A DNA stretch of 64,000 bases, from NCBI RefSeq assembly GCF_001555965.1, contig NZ_LSHX01000017.1, positions 1-64,000 on the forward strand, given 5' to 3'. The translations under genes and the position numbers were made by a program. Each line of letters begins with the position of its first letter. Positions within the stretch are counted from its first letter, which is position 1. Source of the stretch: Sphingomonas sp. CCH21-G11. GTDB taxonomy: Bacteria; Pseudomonadota; Alphaproteobacteria; Sphingomonadales; Sphingomonadaceae. Positions 26,646 through 35,975 of the stretch are shown piece by piece. The notes under the pieces were generated by a model. That model was not told the origin of the DNA and did not search any database. It saw only the letters and a program-made list of their open reading frames with translations.

Positions 26646-27092
26646 TCACGGGTTGTGCGTGACCACGGCAAGCGGGTGGTGCTGGACGATTTCGCCCAGC
26701 TCGGCGAAACCGCGCCCGCCGATCTTCACTTCGCGGTGTGCCGCGCGGATGGCCTGAAAGGCCTCGGCGACACCCGGCGCGTCGTAGCCCGCTTCGGTCG
26801 GATAGCCGACAGTGACGATCACGTCCCACTCGGCCTGGCTTTCGTCGCCACGCTCCAGCAGCGCATAGCTGGTGAACAGGCCGCGTTCGACGCCGATCCG
26901 GTCCATCGCGAACCAGTTGGCCCGCAAATAGGCGATCAGATCGGCGCGCAGTCCGGGCTTCGCGCGCAGATAGGTCTGCGTGACATGTCGCGTTTCGCGC
27001 GCCTCGCCGGGCGCTCGCGCGAGGGCGGAGGCAGGTGCGAACGAGGGTGCCGCGCACGCGAGCGCCAGCACGGCCAGGTGCCCGGCGCGCAT
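26646..27092 (-). CDS. Small exported protein of unknown function inside the sulfur operon
   Basis: The 148-residue product begins with a signal peptide (MRAGHLAVLALACAAPSFAPASALA). The mature part has a ferredoxin-like alpha/beta pattern (TYLRAKPGLRADLIAYLRANWF, then WDVIVTVGYPTEAGY) that recalls dimeric alpha-beta barrel proteins. The gene begins one base from the DUF2849 stop (TGATG) and ends 29 bp before cysI, so it must share their transcript. Sulfate assimilation is cytoplasmic, so an exported member here is odd. No function can be assigned. Confidence 0.7.
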   Translation of the reverse strand: MRAGHLAVLALACAAPSFAPASALARAPGEARETRHVTQTYLRAKPGLRADLIAYLRANWFAMDRIGVERGLFTSYALLERGDESQAEWDVIVTVGYPTEAGYDAPGVAEAFQAIRAAHREVKIGGRGFAELGEIVQHHPLAVVTHNP

Positions 27093-27388
27093 CAGATCAC
27101 CCAGCTGCCGGCTTGCGGGTCGGCAGGCTTGAGCGACAGGTCGGCGCGCACCGTCGGCCCGAGCGCGCGGATCCGGTCCTTGATATGCTCGGGACGCGGG
27201 CCATCCCCAGCCAGCACGGCATCGATGACATAGGGCACGTTCACGCGCCGCGCGGCTTCCTCCTCGCGCGCGATCGCCTCGCCATGTTCGGCGACATCGA
27301 TCGCGTCGGCGACGTGGCGCGACCACCCGCTGCCGGTCCACCACACGACATCGCCGGTCTTCAGGTCATTGCCGGTCAGGATCTTCAC
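27092..27388 (-). CDS. DUF2849 protein (GTG start)
   Basis: This protein of 98 residues starts with GTG at 27388, which overlaps the stop of the upstream methyltransferase gene as GTGA. Recognisable features are LKTGDVVWWTGSGW at the N-terminus and VPYVIDAV in the middle, typical of the DUF2849 family. That family lies between cysG and the sulfite reductase gene in alphaproteobacteria. The role is unknown. It may assist siroheme or sulfite reductase maturation, by context only. Confidence 0.85.
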   Translation of the reverse strand: MKILTGNDLKTGDVVWWTGSGWSRHVADAIDVAEHGEAIAREEEAARRVNVPYVIDAVLAGDGPRPEHIKDRIRALGPTVRADLSLKPADPQAGSWVI

Positions 27389-28173
27389 GCCAGCGCCTCC
27401 GCCGCTTTTGCCCATTGCCCCAGCTGATCCTGCGCATCGGCCAGCCGCGCCACCTCGCCGACGACGATGACGGCCGGCGACGCGACGCGCTGGCGCGCGA
27501 CCATCGCGCCGAGATCGGCGAGCAGGGTGCGCAGCGCGCGGGCATCGGCATGGGTGCCGCGCTCCAGCACCGCGACGGGCATATCGGGGGCAACCCCGTC
27601 GGCCATCAGCTTCTCCGCGATCTGTGCAGCCGTGGCGACGCCCATGTAGATGACAAGCGTCCGGCCGTTGCCGGCCAGCCCAGACCAGTCCTGTTCCGAC
27701 AGCCCCTTGCACTGGCCGGCGACGAAGCTGACCGTGCTCGACCAGTCGCGGTGGGTGAGGGGGAGCATCGCCTGCGCCGCGCAGCCGAGCGCCGCCGATA
27801 CGCCCGGAATGACCTCGACCGGGATGCCCGCGTCGCGCAGCGCCTCGACCTCCTCGCCGCCGCGGCCGAACACGAACGGATCGCCGCCCTTCAGCCGGAC
27901 GACGGTCGCGCCGCGGCGGGCGTGCGCGACGAGCAGCGCGTTGATCGCTTCCTGCGGCAGGGTATGGCGCGCGCGCTGCTTGGCCACCGAAATCCGCGCC
28001 GCCGCCCGCGGTGCCAGGTCGAGCATGCGCGGGTCGATCAGGCCGTCATGGACGACGACGTCCGCGATGCGGAGAGCATCGGCGGCACGCAGCGTCAGCA
28101 GCCCCGGATCGCCGGGGCCGGCCCCGACCAGGATGACCCGGCCGTCGCGGGTAGCGGAGTGCGCCTCTGTCAT
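27385..28173 (-). CDS. cobA: Uroporphyrinogen-III C-methyltransferase (siroheme synthesis)
   Basis: This enzyme makes precorrin-2 from uroporphyrinogen III using two S-adenosylmethionine. It is the first step to the siroheme needed by the downstream reductase. The 262 residues carry the SUMT motifs VGAGPGDPGLLTLRA, VRLKGGDPFVFGRGGEE and the PGVSAALG loop. The start at 28173 is the ATG just before the first motif, and a longer in-frame start lies 57 bp upstream. The CysG N-terminal oxidase/chelatase domain is absent, so siroheme completion needs another protein. It is the first gene of the six-gene sulfur operon. Confidence 0.92.
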   Translation of the reverse strand: MTEAHSATRDGRVILVGAGPGDPGLLTLRAADALRIADVVVHDGLIDPRMLDLAPRAAARISVAKQRARHTLPQEAINALLVAHARRGATVVRLKGGDPFVFGRGGEEVEALRDAGIPVEVIPGVSAALGCAAQAMLPLTHRDWSSTVSFVAGQCKGLSEQDWSGLAGNGRTLVIYMGVATAAQIAEKLMADGVAPDMPVAVLERGTHADARALRTLLADLGAMVARQRVASPAVIVVGEVARLADAQDQLGQWAKAAEALA

Positions 28174-28289
28174 GCCGTTCGAGATGCGCCGCCGCCGCGC
28201 AAGTTGCAATCGATCGATGCTTGGTGTCACCGTAGCAGAACTTTTCCGCGCCCGACGCGGACCGGATCACGCCGGACTGGCGCTGGACG

Positions 28290-29702
28290 TCACCCGTCGC
28301 GCAGACCGATGCCGATCGACGCCCGGGCGAGCTCGGCTTCGGACGACACGACCGGATAGGCGCAGTAATCCGCCGCATAATAGGCGCTCGGCCGATGGTT
28401 GCCCGACCAGCCGACGCCGCCGAACGGCGCGGACGAGGATGCGCCGTTGGTGGGGCGGTTCCAGTTGACCACGCCGGCGCGGATGTTCGACCAGAATTGC
28501 TCGTACAGCGTCGGCTCCTGGCTGATCAGCGCGGCGGACAGCCCGTAGCGGGTGTTGTTGGCCTCGGCGATCGCCTCGTCGAAGGTCGCGGTGCGAAACA
28601 CCTGCAGCACCGGGCCGAACAGTTCGCCGTCGGGCCGATCGGTCGCATGGGTCATGTCGATGATGCCGGGCGACAGGAACGGCCGCCCCTCGATCAGGCG
28701 GTGGAGGTGGCGGATCGGCCGGCCGCCGCGCGTCAGCAGCCCGACAAACGCCTCGGTCAGCTGGTCGGCGGCGTCGTTGTCGATCACCGGACCCATGAAC
28801 GGGGCCGGGTCGGCATGGGGTTCGCCGATGATCATCCGCGCCACGAGCTTCTCGATCTCCGCGATCAGCGGATCGGCCAGCCGCTCGTCGACGATCAGCC
28901 GCCGGGCGTTGGCGCACCGCTGGCCCGCGGTGGTGAACGCCGACTGCACGACCAGCACGGCCGCGGTGTAGAGGTCCGGGGTGCTCCACACGACGATCGG
29001 GTTGTTGCCGCCCATTTCGAGTGCGAGGATCTTTTCGGGGTGCTCGGCGAACATCCGGTTGAGCGCGATGCCGGTGCGCGCCGATCCGGTGAACAGCAGC
29101 CCGTCGATGTCGGGATGGCCCGCCAGTGCCTTGCCCGCTTCCGGTCCGCCGATCAGCAGGCGGACGCAACCCTCCGGCACGCCCGCCGCGCGATAGCAAT
29201 CGACCAGCATCTCGCCGACCGCGGGGGTCTTTTCCGATGGCTTGAACACGACCGCATTGCCCGCGAGCAGCGCGGGCACGATGTGGCCGTTGGGCAGGTG
29301 CGCCGGGAAGTTGTAGGGCCCCAGCACCGCCAGCACGCCGTGCGGCTTGTGACGCAGCGCGACCCGGCCGTTCATCGGCGCTTCCATCCGCCGCTGGCCG
29401 GTCCGTTCCGAATGCGCGTTGACGGAGATGTCGACCTTGCCGATCACGGTTTCGACTTCGGTGCGCGATTCCCACAACGGCTTGCCGGTTTCGCGGGCGA
29501 TCAGGTCGGCCATCGCGTCGGCGCGGGCACGCACGACATTGGCAAAGCGGCGCATCGTCTCGACCCGCACCGTATAGGGGCGTGCGGCCCATTCCGCCCA
29601 CGCGGCGCGCGCGATCCCCACTTCTGTATCGGCATTTCCGTGGGGCTTGCGCCACAACACCGCGCCGGTGGCGGGCTCGGTCGAAATCAGTTCCTGCGGC
29701 AT
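28290..29702 (-). CDS. astD: N-succinylglutamate 5-semialdehyde dehydrogenase
   Basis: AstD carries out the fourth step of the arginine succinyltransferase pathway, oxidising succinylglutamate semialdehyde with NAD. The 470-residue aldehyde dehydrogenase has GPYNFPAHLPNGHIVPAL, catalytic Glu in LEMGGNNP (about 233) and catalytic Cys in TAGQRCANARR (about 267). The AstD-type ending FGGVGWSGNHRPSAYYAADYC is clear. Genes for AstA, AstB and AstE are not in the window. It stands alone upstream of the sulfur operon. Confidence 0.92.
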   Translation of the reverse strand: MPQELISTEPATGAVLWRKPHGNADTEVGIARAAWAEWAARPYTVRVETMRRFANVVRARADAMADLIARETGKPLWESRTEVETVIGKVDISVNAHSERTGQRRMEAPMNGRVALRHKPHGVLAVLGPYNFPAHLPNGHIVPALLAGNAVVFKPSEKTPAVGEMLVDCYRAAGVPEGCVRLLIGGPEAGKALAGHPDIDGLLFTGSARTGIALNRMFAEHPEKILALEMGGNNPIVVWSTPDLYTAAVLVVQSAFTTAGQRCANARRLIVDERLADPLIAEIEKLVARMIIGEPHADPAPFMGPVIDNDAADQLTEAFVGLLTRGGRPIRHLHRLIEGRPFLSPGIIDMTHATDRPDGELFGPVLQVFRTATFDEAIAEANNTRYGLSAALISQEPTLYEQFWSNIRAGVVNWNRPTNGASSSAPFGGVGWSGNHRPSAYYAADYCAYPVVSSEAELARASIGIGLRDG

Positions 29703-29779
29703 TCAGCATCCTGCGGCCAGTTGCCGGGCTCATGCACCAGATTTGCCGCCGATGCCAGTCACCTGGCGAACGCAGGCAC

Positions 29780-31168
29780 TTACCCGTCCGCCAGCGCCGC
29801 GCCCATCGCGCGGATCGCGTCGATCTTCGCGTGGAACGCCGACCAGTCATCGGCCTGATCGATGCGTGCCCAGATCGCCTCGACCTCCGCGATGTCGAGC
29901 GCGCACGGCGCATCGCCGTGCCAGTAGCGATCGTTGCGCGCGCTGCGCGGGGCGTGACGCGCCAACGGCGCACGCACGCCGTCGAATGCCGGGCCGTAGC
30001 TGTCGGGAATGTCGCGCGCGAAGCTGTCGAAGAAGAATCGGTCGATCGGCACCTGGCTTTGCGCCAATGCAGCGTCGAGCGCGCGGGCCAGCGCGTCCCC
30101 GTCGTCAGGTTCGCCGGGCGTGCGCCCCAGGCGCCAAAGCAGCGCGTCGCGCAACGCGGCCCGATATTCGGGCTCGAACACATCGAGCGCCGCGATCAAC
30201 GGCTCGGCCGCGCTGACGATGCGCAGGCTGACCGCGAGCTGCATCACATCCCAGTGGGTCGCCTCCGCCTGCCGGCCGAAGGCGTACAGGCCGCCATGGT
30301 CGAAATAGGCCGCGGTGAACGCCGCGTCCCAGGTCGGCGCGAACCGCCACGGGCCATAGTCGAAGCTTTCGCCGGTGACGTTGATATTGTCCGAATTGAG
30401 CACGCCGTGGACGAAGCCCGCCGCCATATACCCCGCCGCCAGCCGCGCGGTCGCGCCGACGACATGGCGGAGCAGGCGCGGGGCGGCATCCGACGGGTCT
30501 TCCGCTTCCTCGCCATAAAAGTGGCGCAGGACATAGGCGATCAGCCGCCGCATCGCTTCCTCGTCGCGCAACTGGGCGACACGCTGGAACGTCCCGATCC
30601 GGATATGGCCGTGGCTCAGCCTGACCAGCACGCTCGACCGGGTGGGGGAGGGCTCGTCGCCGCGATGCAGCGCCTCCCCGGTCTCGACGAGCGAAAAGCT
30701 TTTGGATGTGTCGACCCCCAGCGCCTCGAGCATCTCGGTCGCCAGCACCTCGCGCACGCCGCCCTTGAGCGTCAGCCGGCCGTCGCCGAAGCGGCTCCAG
30801 GGTGTCTGGCCCGAACCCTTGGTGCCCAGGTCGAGCAGACGGCCGGCACCGTCGCGGAGCTGGGCGAACAGGAAACCGCGCCCGTCGCCGATGTCGGGAT
30901 TGTACACGCGGAACTGGTGGCCGTGATATCGCAGCGCCAGCGGCGCCTCCAGGCTGCCCGGCAGTGGCGTGAACCGCGCGAAATGATCGATCCACGCGCG
31001 ATCGTCGAGCTGGTCGAGGCCGATCGCGGCGGCGTGGCGGTCGTTGCGGAAACGCAGGATCGCCGCGGGGAACGCCGCCGGTCGCACCGGGTCGTAGAAG
31101 CCGTCGCCGAGTTCGAGGATCGTGCGTTCGGGATGAAAGGACACGGGCGCTTGCGGGGGCTTGGACAT
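29780..31168 (-). CDS. selO: Protein adenylyltransferase SelO (YdiU)
   Basis: SelO is a pseudokinase-fold enzyme that transfers AMP from ATP to Ser, Thr or Tyr of proteins and is linked to redox stress. The 462 residues include the early GDGFYDPV stretch, RYHGHQFRVYNPDIGDGRGFLFAQ, the nucleotide segment GTKGSGQTPWSRFGDGRLTLKGG and the metal-binding HGVLNSDNINV with D260. The length is close to the family norm (about 480). It is divergent from the alpha/beta hydrolase, with only 18 bp between start codons, so their promoters must overlap the opposite coding regions. Confidence 0.92.
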   Translation of the reverse strand: MSKPPQAPVSFHPERTILELGDGFYDPVRPAAFPAAILRFRNDRHAAAIGLDQLDDRAWIDHFARFTPLPGSLEAPLALRYHGHQFRVYNPDIGDGRGFLFAQLRDGAGRLLDLGTKGSGQTPWSRFGDGRLTLKGGVREVLATEMLEALGVDTSKSFSLVETGEALHRGDEPSPTRSSVLVRLSHGHIRIGTFQRVAQLRDEEAMRRLIAYVLRHFYGEEAEDPSDAAPRLLRHVVGATARLAAGYMAAGFVHGVLNSDNINVTGESFDYGPWRFAPTWDAAFTAAYFDHGGLYAFGRQAEATHWDVMQLAVSLRIVSAAEPLIAALDVFEPEYRAALRDALLWRLGRTPGEPDDGDALARALDAALAQSQVPIDRFFFDSFARDIPDSYGPAFDGVRAPLARHAPRSARNDRYWHGDAPCALDIAEVEAIWARIDQADDWSAFHAKIDAIRAMGAALADG

Positions 31169-31186
31169 GCGGCGATATGGGGTGGC

Positions 31187-32110
31187 ATGGCGACGCAACG
31201 CAACCACGGTTCGCGACCGACCGACCCGGCCGGGCCCGCACCCGCCTGGCAGGACGGCTATTGGTGGTCGAACGACGGTCTGCGGCTGCATTATCGCGAC
31301 TATGCCGGGCCGGACGATCGCCCGGCGCTGCTGTGCATGCCGGGCCTGACGCGCAACGCCCGCGATTTCGACGGGCTGGCGGCGCGGCTGGCGGGTGACT
31401 GGCGGCTGATCGTCGTCGATCTGCGCGGGCGGGGCGAAAGCGCCTATGCGCGCGACCCGATGACCTATGTCCCGCTCACCTATCTGCAGGATCTGGAGGT
31501 GCTGCTACGCCAGCTCGACCTGCCGCGGATCGTGCTCGTCGGAACGTCGCTGGGCGGCATCCTGGCGATGCTGCTGGCGACGGCCGAACGGGGGCGGGTG
31601 GTCGGCGCCGTGCTCAACGATGTCGGGCCGGAGATCGACCCGGCGGGCCTCGCGCGCATCCGCGGCTATGTCGGTAAGGGCAGCTGGCACCCGACCTGGA
31701 TGCATGCCGCGCGCGCGGTGGCGGAGGCGAATGCCGACGCCTATCCCACCTATGAGATCCAGGACTGGCTGGGCATGGCCAAGCGGCTGTACCGGCTCAA
31801 TTCCAACGGGCGGATCGTGCTCGACTACGACATGCGCATCGCCGAACCGTTCCGGGTGCCGGGCAATGAGGCGGGGCTCAACATGTGGGGGGCGCTCGAT
31901 GCGCTGGCCGGTGTGCCCGTGCTCGTCCTGCGCGGAGCCTGCTCGGATATTCTCAGTGATGAGGTCGCGCGGCGGATGCGCGATCGACTGCCGCAGGGCG
32001 AACTCGTGACGGTTCCGAACACCGGCCATGCCCCGACGCTCGACGAGCCGGCGGCGGTCGCGGCGGTCGACGGGCTGCTCGCGCGGCTGGCCAGCGGCGC
32101 GCGTGCCTGA
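31187..32110 (+). CDS. Alpha/beta hydrolase
   Basis: This is a 307-residue soluble hydrolase with PGLTRNARDF near the oxyanion position, the nucleophile elbow GTSLGG (Ser about 121), an acidic residue in RGACSDIL and His in NTGHAP near the end. It resembles the 3-oxoadipate enol-lactonase/esterase group, but its substrate is not known. It is followed after 5 bp by a glycosyltransferase gene, which suggests co-transcription. Confidence 0.85.
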   Translation: MATQRNHGSRPTDPAGPAPAWQDGYWWSNDGLRLHYRDYAGPDDRPALLCMPGLTRNARDFDGLAARLAGDWRLIVVDLRGRGESAYARDPMTYVPLTYLQDLEVLLRQLDLPRIVLVGTSLGGILAMLLATAERGRVVGAVLNDVGPEIDPAGLARIRGYVGKGSWHPTWMHAARAVAEANADAYPTYEIQDWLGMAKRLYRLNSNGRIVLDYDMRIAEPFRVPGNEAGLNMWGALDALAGVPVLVLRGACSDILSDEVARRMRDRLPQGELVTVPNTGHAPTLDEPAAVAAVDGLLARLASGARA

Positions 32111-32115
32111 ACCCG

Positions 32116-33252
32116 ATGCCGGTCCGCATCCTGCATCTGCATTCGAGCTTCGATCTGGGCGGCAAGGAGGCGCGTGCCGTCCGGCTGATGAACGCCTTTG
32201 GCGACCGCGCACGCCACGTCATCGTCTCCGGCGTGCCGGGCGCTTTGGGCGCGCGCGATGCGATCGCGCCGGGCATCGCCTATGAAATCGCGCAGGACCC
32301 GCCGCCGCTGACCGGGCGTCCGTCGGTCGCGCGCTATGAGGCGATCGCGCGGTTCATGCGCCGTTTCGACCTGGTGCTGACGTATAACTGGGGCGCGATC
32401 GACGGGGTGATGGCGCGCCGGGTGTTCGGCAAGGGGATGCCGCCGGTCATCCATCACGAAGACGGCTTCAACGACGACGAGGCCAATGGCCTCAACCCAA
32501 TGCGCAACGCCTATCGCCGGCTGGCGCTGGCGGCGGCGCACCGGTTGGTCGTGCCATCGCATACGCTGGCGCGGATCGCGACGCGCGCGTGGAAGCAGCC
32601 CGCGTCGCGCGTCGCGCGGATCAGCAACGGCATCCCGGTCGACCGCTATGCCACCGCCCGGCCGCGCGCCAACGCCATTCCGGGGTTCAAACGACGGCCG
32701 GGAGAAGTCGTCATCGGCGCCATCGCCGGTCTGCGCCCGGTCAAGGACCTAGCGCTCCTCGTCCGCGCCACCGGTGGCGTGGTCGGTGCGCGTACCCGGC
32801 TGGTCATCGCGGGCGAGGGGCCCGAGCGCGCGGCGATCGTGCAGGCGGCCGAGCTGATGGGGATGGGGGACCAGGTCCACCTGCCCGGATTCCTGCCCGA
32901 ACCGCACCGCTATATCGGTCTCTTCGACATCTTCGCCCTGTCGTCGCGCAGCGAGCAGCAGCCGATTTCGGTGATGGAGGCGATGGCGAGCGGGTTGCCC
33001 GTCGTCGCGCCGCCGCTGGGCGACATCCCCGAAATGGTCGCGCCGGAGAACCTGCCCTATATGGGAATCGACCGCCACGAGGTGCATCTGCGCGACCGGC
33101 TCCAGGCACTGGCCAACGACGCGCCCGCCCGCGCGCGCATCGGCGCGGCGAACCTCGCACGGGCCCGCGCACTGTTCGACGAACAAGCGATGATCGCAGC
33201 CTATGGCAAGCTTTATGGCGGGGCGATCGGCGGAATCGACCTGTCGACATGA
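32116..33252 (+). CDS. Family 4-type glycosyltransferase (GT-B)
   Basis: The 378-residue protein has the GT-B two-domain pattern. The N-terminal domain starts MPVRILHLHSSFDLGGKE. The C-terminal nucleotide-sugar domain has GEGPERAAIVQAAELMG, VHLPGFLPEP and the EX7E motif SEQQPISVMEAMASGLPVV. It should transfer a sugar from a nucleotide donor onto a glycan or lipid of the envelope. Donor and acceptor are not predictable. It is coupled to the hydrolase 5 bp upstream. Confidence 0.88.
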   Translation: MPVRILHLHSSFDLGGKEARAVRLMNAFGDRARHVIVSGVPGALGARDAIAPGIAYEIAQDPPPLTGRPSVARYEAIARFMRRFDLVLTYNWGAIDGVMARRVFGKGMPPVIHHEDGFNDDEANGLNPMRNAYRRLALAAAHRLVVPSHTLARIATRAWKQPASRVARISNGIPVDRYATARPRANAIPGFKRRPGEVVIGAIAGLRPVKDLALLVRATGGVVGARTRLVIAGEGPERAAIVQAAELMGMGDQVHLPGFLPEPHRYIGLFDIFALSSRSEQQPISVMEAMASGLPVVAPPLGDIPEMVAPENLPYMGIDRHEVHLRDRLQALANDAPARARIGAANLARARALFDEQAMIAAYGKLYGGAIGGIDLST

Positions 33253-33336
33253 GTCGCCCGCGCCTGTCTTTGCAGGAATTGCTCGATTCGTTTTCGTGAT
33301 GCCGCTATCGTCGCGCCGGTTTTACAGGAGAAGTCG

Positions 33337-34740
33337 TTGTTCAAGGGCATCAAGCCGATCACCTATCATGGTCGGGAAGTGTGGCCGCTGATCGAGGGGG
33401 GCAAGGGGGTTGCCGCCACCAATCACGCGAGTGCGGGGGCATGGGCCGCGGCTGGCGGGATCGGGACTGTATCGGCGGTGAATGCCGACAGCTACGACGC
33501 CGACGGCAAGATCATTCCTCAGATATACCGCGCACTTACCCGCCGCGAACGGCATGAGGAGCTGATCGAATACGCCATCGAGGGCGCGGTCCAGCAGGTC
33601 CGGCGCGCGTTCGAGATCGCGGGCGGGCGCGGGGCGATCAACATCAACGTGCTGTGGGAAATGGGTGGCGCGCAGCGCGTGCTGCACGGCGTGCTCGAAC
33701 GCACGCGTGGCATGGTTGCGGGCGTCACCTGCGGCGCGGGGATGCCGTACAAATTGTCCGAAATTGCGGCGTCCTATGGCGTCAACTATCTGCCGATCGT
33801 CAGTTCCGGGCGCGCCTTCCGGGCGCTGTGGAAGCGCGCTTATTCAAAGGCGTCTGAATGGCTGGCGGCGGTGGTCTATGAGGATCCGTGGCTGGCCGGC
33901 GGGCATAACGGGCTGAGCAATGCCGAGGATCCCCGCGCGCCGCAGGATCCCTATCCGCGGGTCAAGGCGCTGCGCGAGACGATGCGCGAGGGCGGCATTT
34001 CCGACGATGTTCCGATCGTGATGGCCGGCGGCGTCTGGTATTTGCGCGACTGGTCGAACTGGATCGACAATCCCGAACTGGGCGCGATCGCCTTCCAGTT
34101 CGGGACCCGGCCGTTGCTGACGCAGGAAAGCCCGATCCCCGACGCCTGGAAAGCCCGGTTGATGACGATCGAGGAAGGCGACGTGCTCCTGCACAAATTC
34201 TCGCCCACCGGCTTCTATTCCTCTGCGGTGCGCAACCCGTTCCTGCGCAACCTGGAAGCGCGGTCGGAACGGCAGATCCCGTTTTCGACGCAGCAGGCCG
34301 GCGATCACACCTTCCAGCTCGACGTGGGCGTGCGCGGCAAGAATTTCTGGGTGACGCGCGGCGACCTGCTCCGCGCGCGCGAATGGTATGGGCTGGGCTT
34401 TACCGAAGCGTTGAAGACTCCCGACAATACGCTGGTGTTCGTCACGCCCGCCGAAAAGGCGGAAATTCGCAAGGACCAGGCGGACTGCATGGGCTGCCTC
34501 AGCCAGTGCGCCTTTTCGTCCTGGGCCGATACCGAAACCAATTCGACCGGCCGGCCGGTTGATCCGCGCAGCTTCTGTATCCAGAAGACGCTTCAGGACA
34601 TCGCGCATGGCGGCGACACCGAACAAAATCTGATGTTTGCCGGCCATGCCGCCTATCAGTTCAAGCGCGATCCCTTTTATTCCAACGGCTTCGTGCCGAC
34701 CGTCAAGCAGCTGGTCGATCGTATCCTGACGGGGGATTGA
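33337..34740 (+). CDS. Nitronate monooxygenase-like flavin oxidoreductase with C-terminal Cys cluster (TTG start)
   Basis: The gene starts with TTG at 33337, six bases after CAGGAG. No ATG matches the conserved N-terminus (FKGIKPITYHGREVWPLIEGG). The 467 residues carry the TIM-barrel FMN family pattern of 2-nitropropane dioxygenases (GVAATNHASAGAWAAAGGIGTVSA, then VMAGGVW and FGTRPLLT). Common members have about 330-360 residues. This one has an extra C-terminal part with C384, C387, C391 and C414 (DCMGCLSQC and SFC), which could bind a metal or Fe-S cluster. The substrate is unknown. It leads a pair with the SH3 protein gene, 4 bp apart. Confidence 0.83.
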   Translation: MFKGIKPITYHGREVWPLIEGGKGVAATNHASAGAWAAAGGIGTVSAVNADSYDADGKIIPQIYRALTRRERHEELIEYAIEGAVQQVRRAFEIAGGRGAININVLWEMGGAQRVLHGVLERTRGMVAGVTCGAGMPYKLSEIAASYGVNYLPIVSSGRAFRALWKRAYSKASEWLAAVVYEDPWLAGGHNGLSNAEDPRAPQDPYPRVKALRETMREGGISDDVPIVMAGGVWYLRDWSNWIDNPELGAIAFQFGTRPLLTQESPIPDAWKARLMTIEEGDVLLHKFSPTGFYSSAVRNPFLRNLEARSERQIPFSTQQAGDHTFQLDVGVRGKNFWVTRGDLLRAREWYGLGFTEALKTPDNTLVFVTPAEKAEIRKDQADCMGCLSQCAFSSWADTETNSTGRPVDPRSFCIQKTLQDIAHGGDTEQNLMFAGHAAYQFKRDPFYSNGFVPTVKQLVDRILTGD

Positions 34741-34744
34741 GCCG

Positions 34745-35230
34745 ATGGCGTGGCGGTTTCCCTGGCGCTTGCTGACCGTCCTGCTCGTGCTGCCCGGCAT
34801 CGGCGGGGCTGCGGACGCCCAGCGGCGCAAGACGCCCTATTTCGCGTCGATCGCCGCCGACCGGGCCATGATGCGTACCGGGCCGGGGCGCAACTATCCG
34901 GCGATATGGCTCTATCGGCGCGACAACCTGCCGATCCGCGTCGTCGACATCTACAAGGACTGGCGCAAGATCGAGGATCCGGACGGCACCCAGGGATGGA
35001 TGCTGGTCAATCTGTTGAGCAGCCAGCGCACCGGGGTCGTGATCGGCGGCGTGACGCCGATGCGGGCGACGCCCGGCCCCGGTGCAAAGATCAACTGGCG
35101 TGCCGCACCGGGCGTGGTCGGCAAGCTCGACGAATGCCGCGCGGGGTGGTGCCTGTTCGACGTGCGCGGCCGGACGGGCTATATCGAGCAGGCAAGCCTG
35201 TGGGGGGTCGACCCCGGCGAGGAATTCTGA
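34745..35230 (+). CDS. Exported SH3-domain protein
   Basis: This 161-residue protein has a signal peptide (hydrophobic LLTVLLVLPGIGGAADA) and two bacterial SH3 repeats. The first has RTGPGRNYPAIWLYRRDNLPIRVVD and the second has MRATPGPGAKINWRAAPGVVGKL. Such proteins act in the periplasm, usually on or near peptidoglycan. It follows the flavin oxidoreductase by 4 bp and is convergent with mazG, so the link with its operon partner is not obvious. Confidence 0.88.
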   Translation: MAWRFPWRLLTVLLVLPGIGGAADAQRRKTPYFASIAADRAMMRTGPGRNYPAIWLYRRDNLPIRVVDIYKDWRKIEDPDGTQGWMLVNLLSSQRTGVVIGGVTPMRATPGPGAKINWRAAPGVVGKLDECRAGWCLFDVRGRTGYIEQASLWGVDPGEEF

Positions 35231-35246
35231 CGCGCGGGACGGCGGA

Positions 35247-35975
35247 TCAGCCCTTGACCCGCTGCCACAACGCTTCCTGGGCATCGAGCCCGAGCGCAGC
35301 GAAATCGCCGTCCGCCAGGGCCTCCATTGCGCGGAACCGGTGTTCGAATTTCATGTTGGCCTGGCGCAATGCCGTCTCGGGATCGATCCCCAGATGGCGT
35401 CCCCAATTGACCAGCGCGAACATCAGGTCGCCAAACTCCTCGGCGCGCTGATCGTCGCACGTAGCTTCGTCTAGCTCGGCGATCTCCTCGACCACCTTGG
35501 CGCGCGGGCCCTGTGCGTCGGGCCAGTCGAAGCCGACGCGCGCGGCGCGCTTCTGAAGCTTTTCCGCGCGCAGCAGGGCGGGCAGGCCGGCGGCAACACC
35601 CGCCAGCGCACTCGGATCGTTCTTCTTTTGTTTACGTTCCTGTGCTTTGATCGTTTCCCAGCCCGGGTTGGTTCCGTCGCCGAAGATGTGCGGGTGGCGC
35701 CGTTCCATCTTGTCGCTGATCGCGGCGACCACGTCGGCAAGGTCGAACGCGCCGGCTTCCTCGGCGATGCGGCTGTGAAAGACGACCTGCAGCAACAGGT
35801 CGCCCAGTTCGTCCTGGAGGTCCGCCATGTCGTTGCGCTCGATGGCGTCCGCAACTTCATAGGCTTCCTCGATCGTGTAGGGCGCGATCGTCGCGAAAGT
35901 CTGCGCGAGGTCCCATTCGCAGCCATGCTCGGGATCGCGCAGTCGCGCCATGATGGCGACAAGGCGTTCGATCAT
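35247..35975 (-). CDS. mazG: Nucleoside triphosphate pyrophosphohydrolase MazG
   Basis: MazG hydrolyses NTPs to NMP and pyrophosphate and limits aberrant nucleotides. The 242-residue protein has two MazG repeats. The first has GCEWDLAQTFATIAPYTIEEAYE, then the metal motif ELGDLLLQVVFH. The second has KVVEEIAELDEA and EEFGDLMFALVNWGR. The start at 35975 (MIERLVAIMARLRD) matches the family. A TTG 27 bp upstream is unlikely. It stands alone. Confidence 0.93.
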   Translation of the reverse strand: MIERLVAIMARLRDPEHGCEWDLAQTFATIAPYTIEEAYEVADAIERNDMADLQDELGDLLLQVVFHSRIAEEAGAFDLADVVAAISDKMERRHPHIFGDGTNPGWETIKAQERKQKKNDPSALAGVAAGLPALLRAEKLQKRAARVGFDWPDAQGPRAKVVEEIAELDEATCDDQRAEEFGDLMFALVNWGRHLGIDPETALRQANMKFEHRFRAMEALADGDFAALGLDAQEALWQRVKG

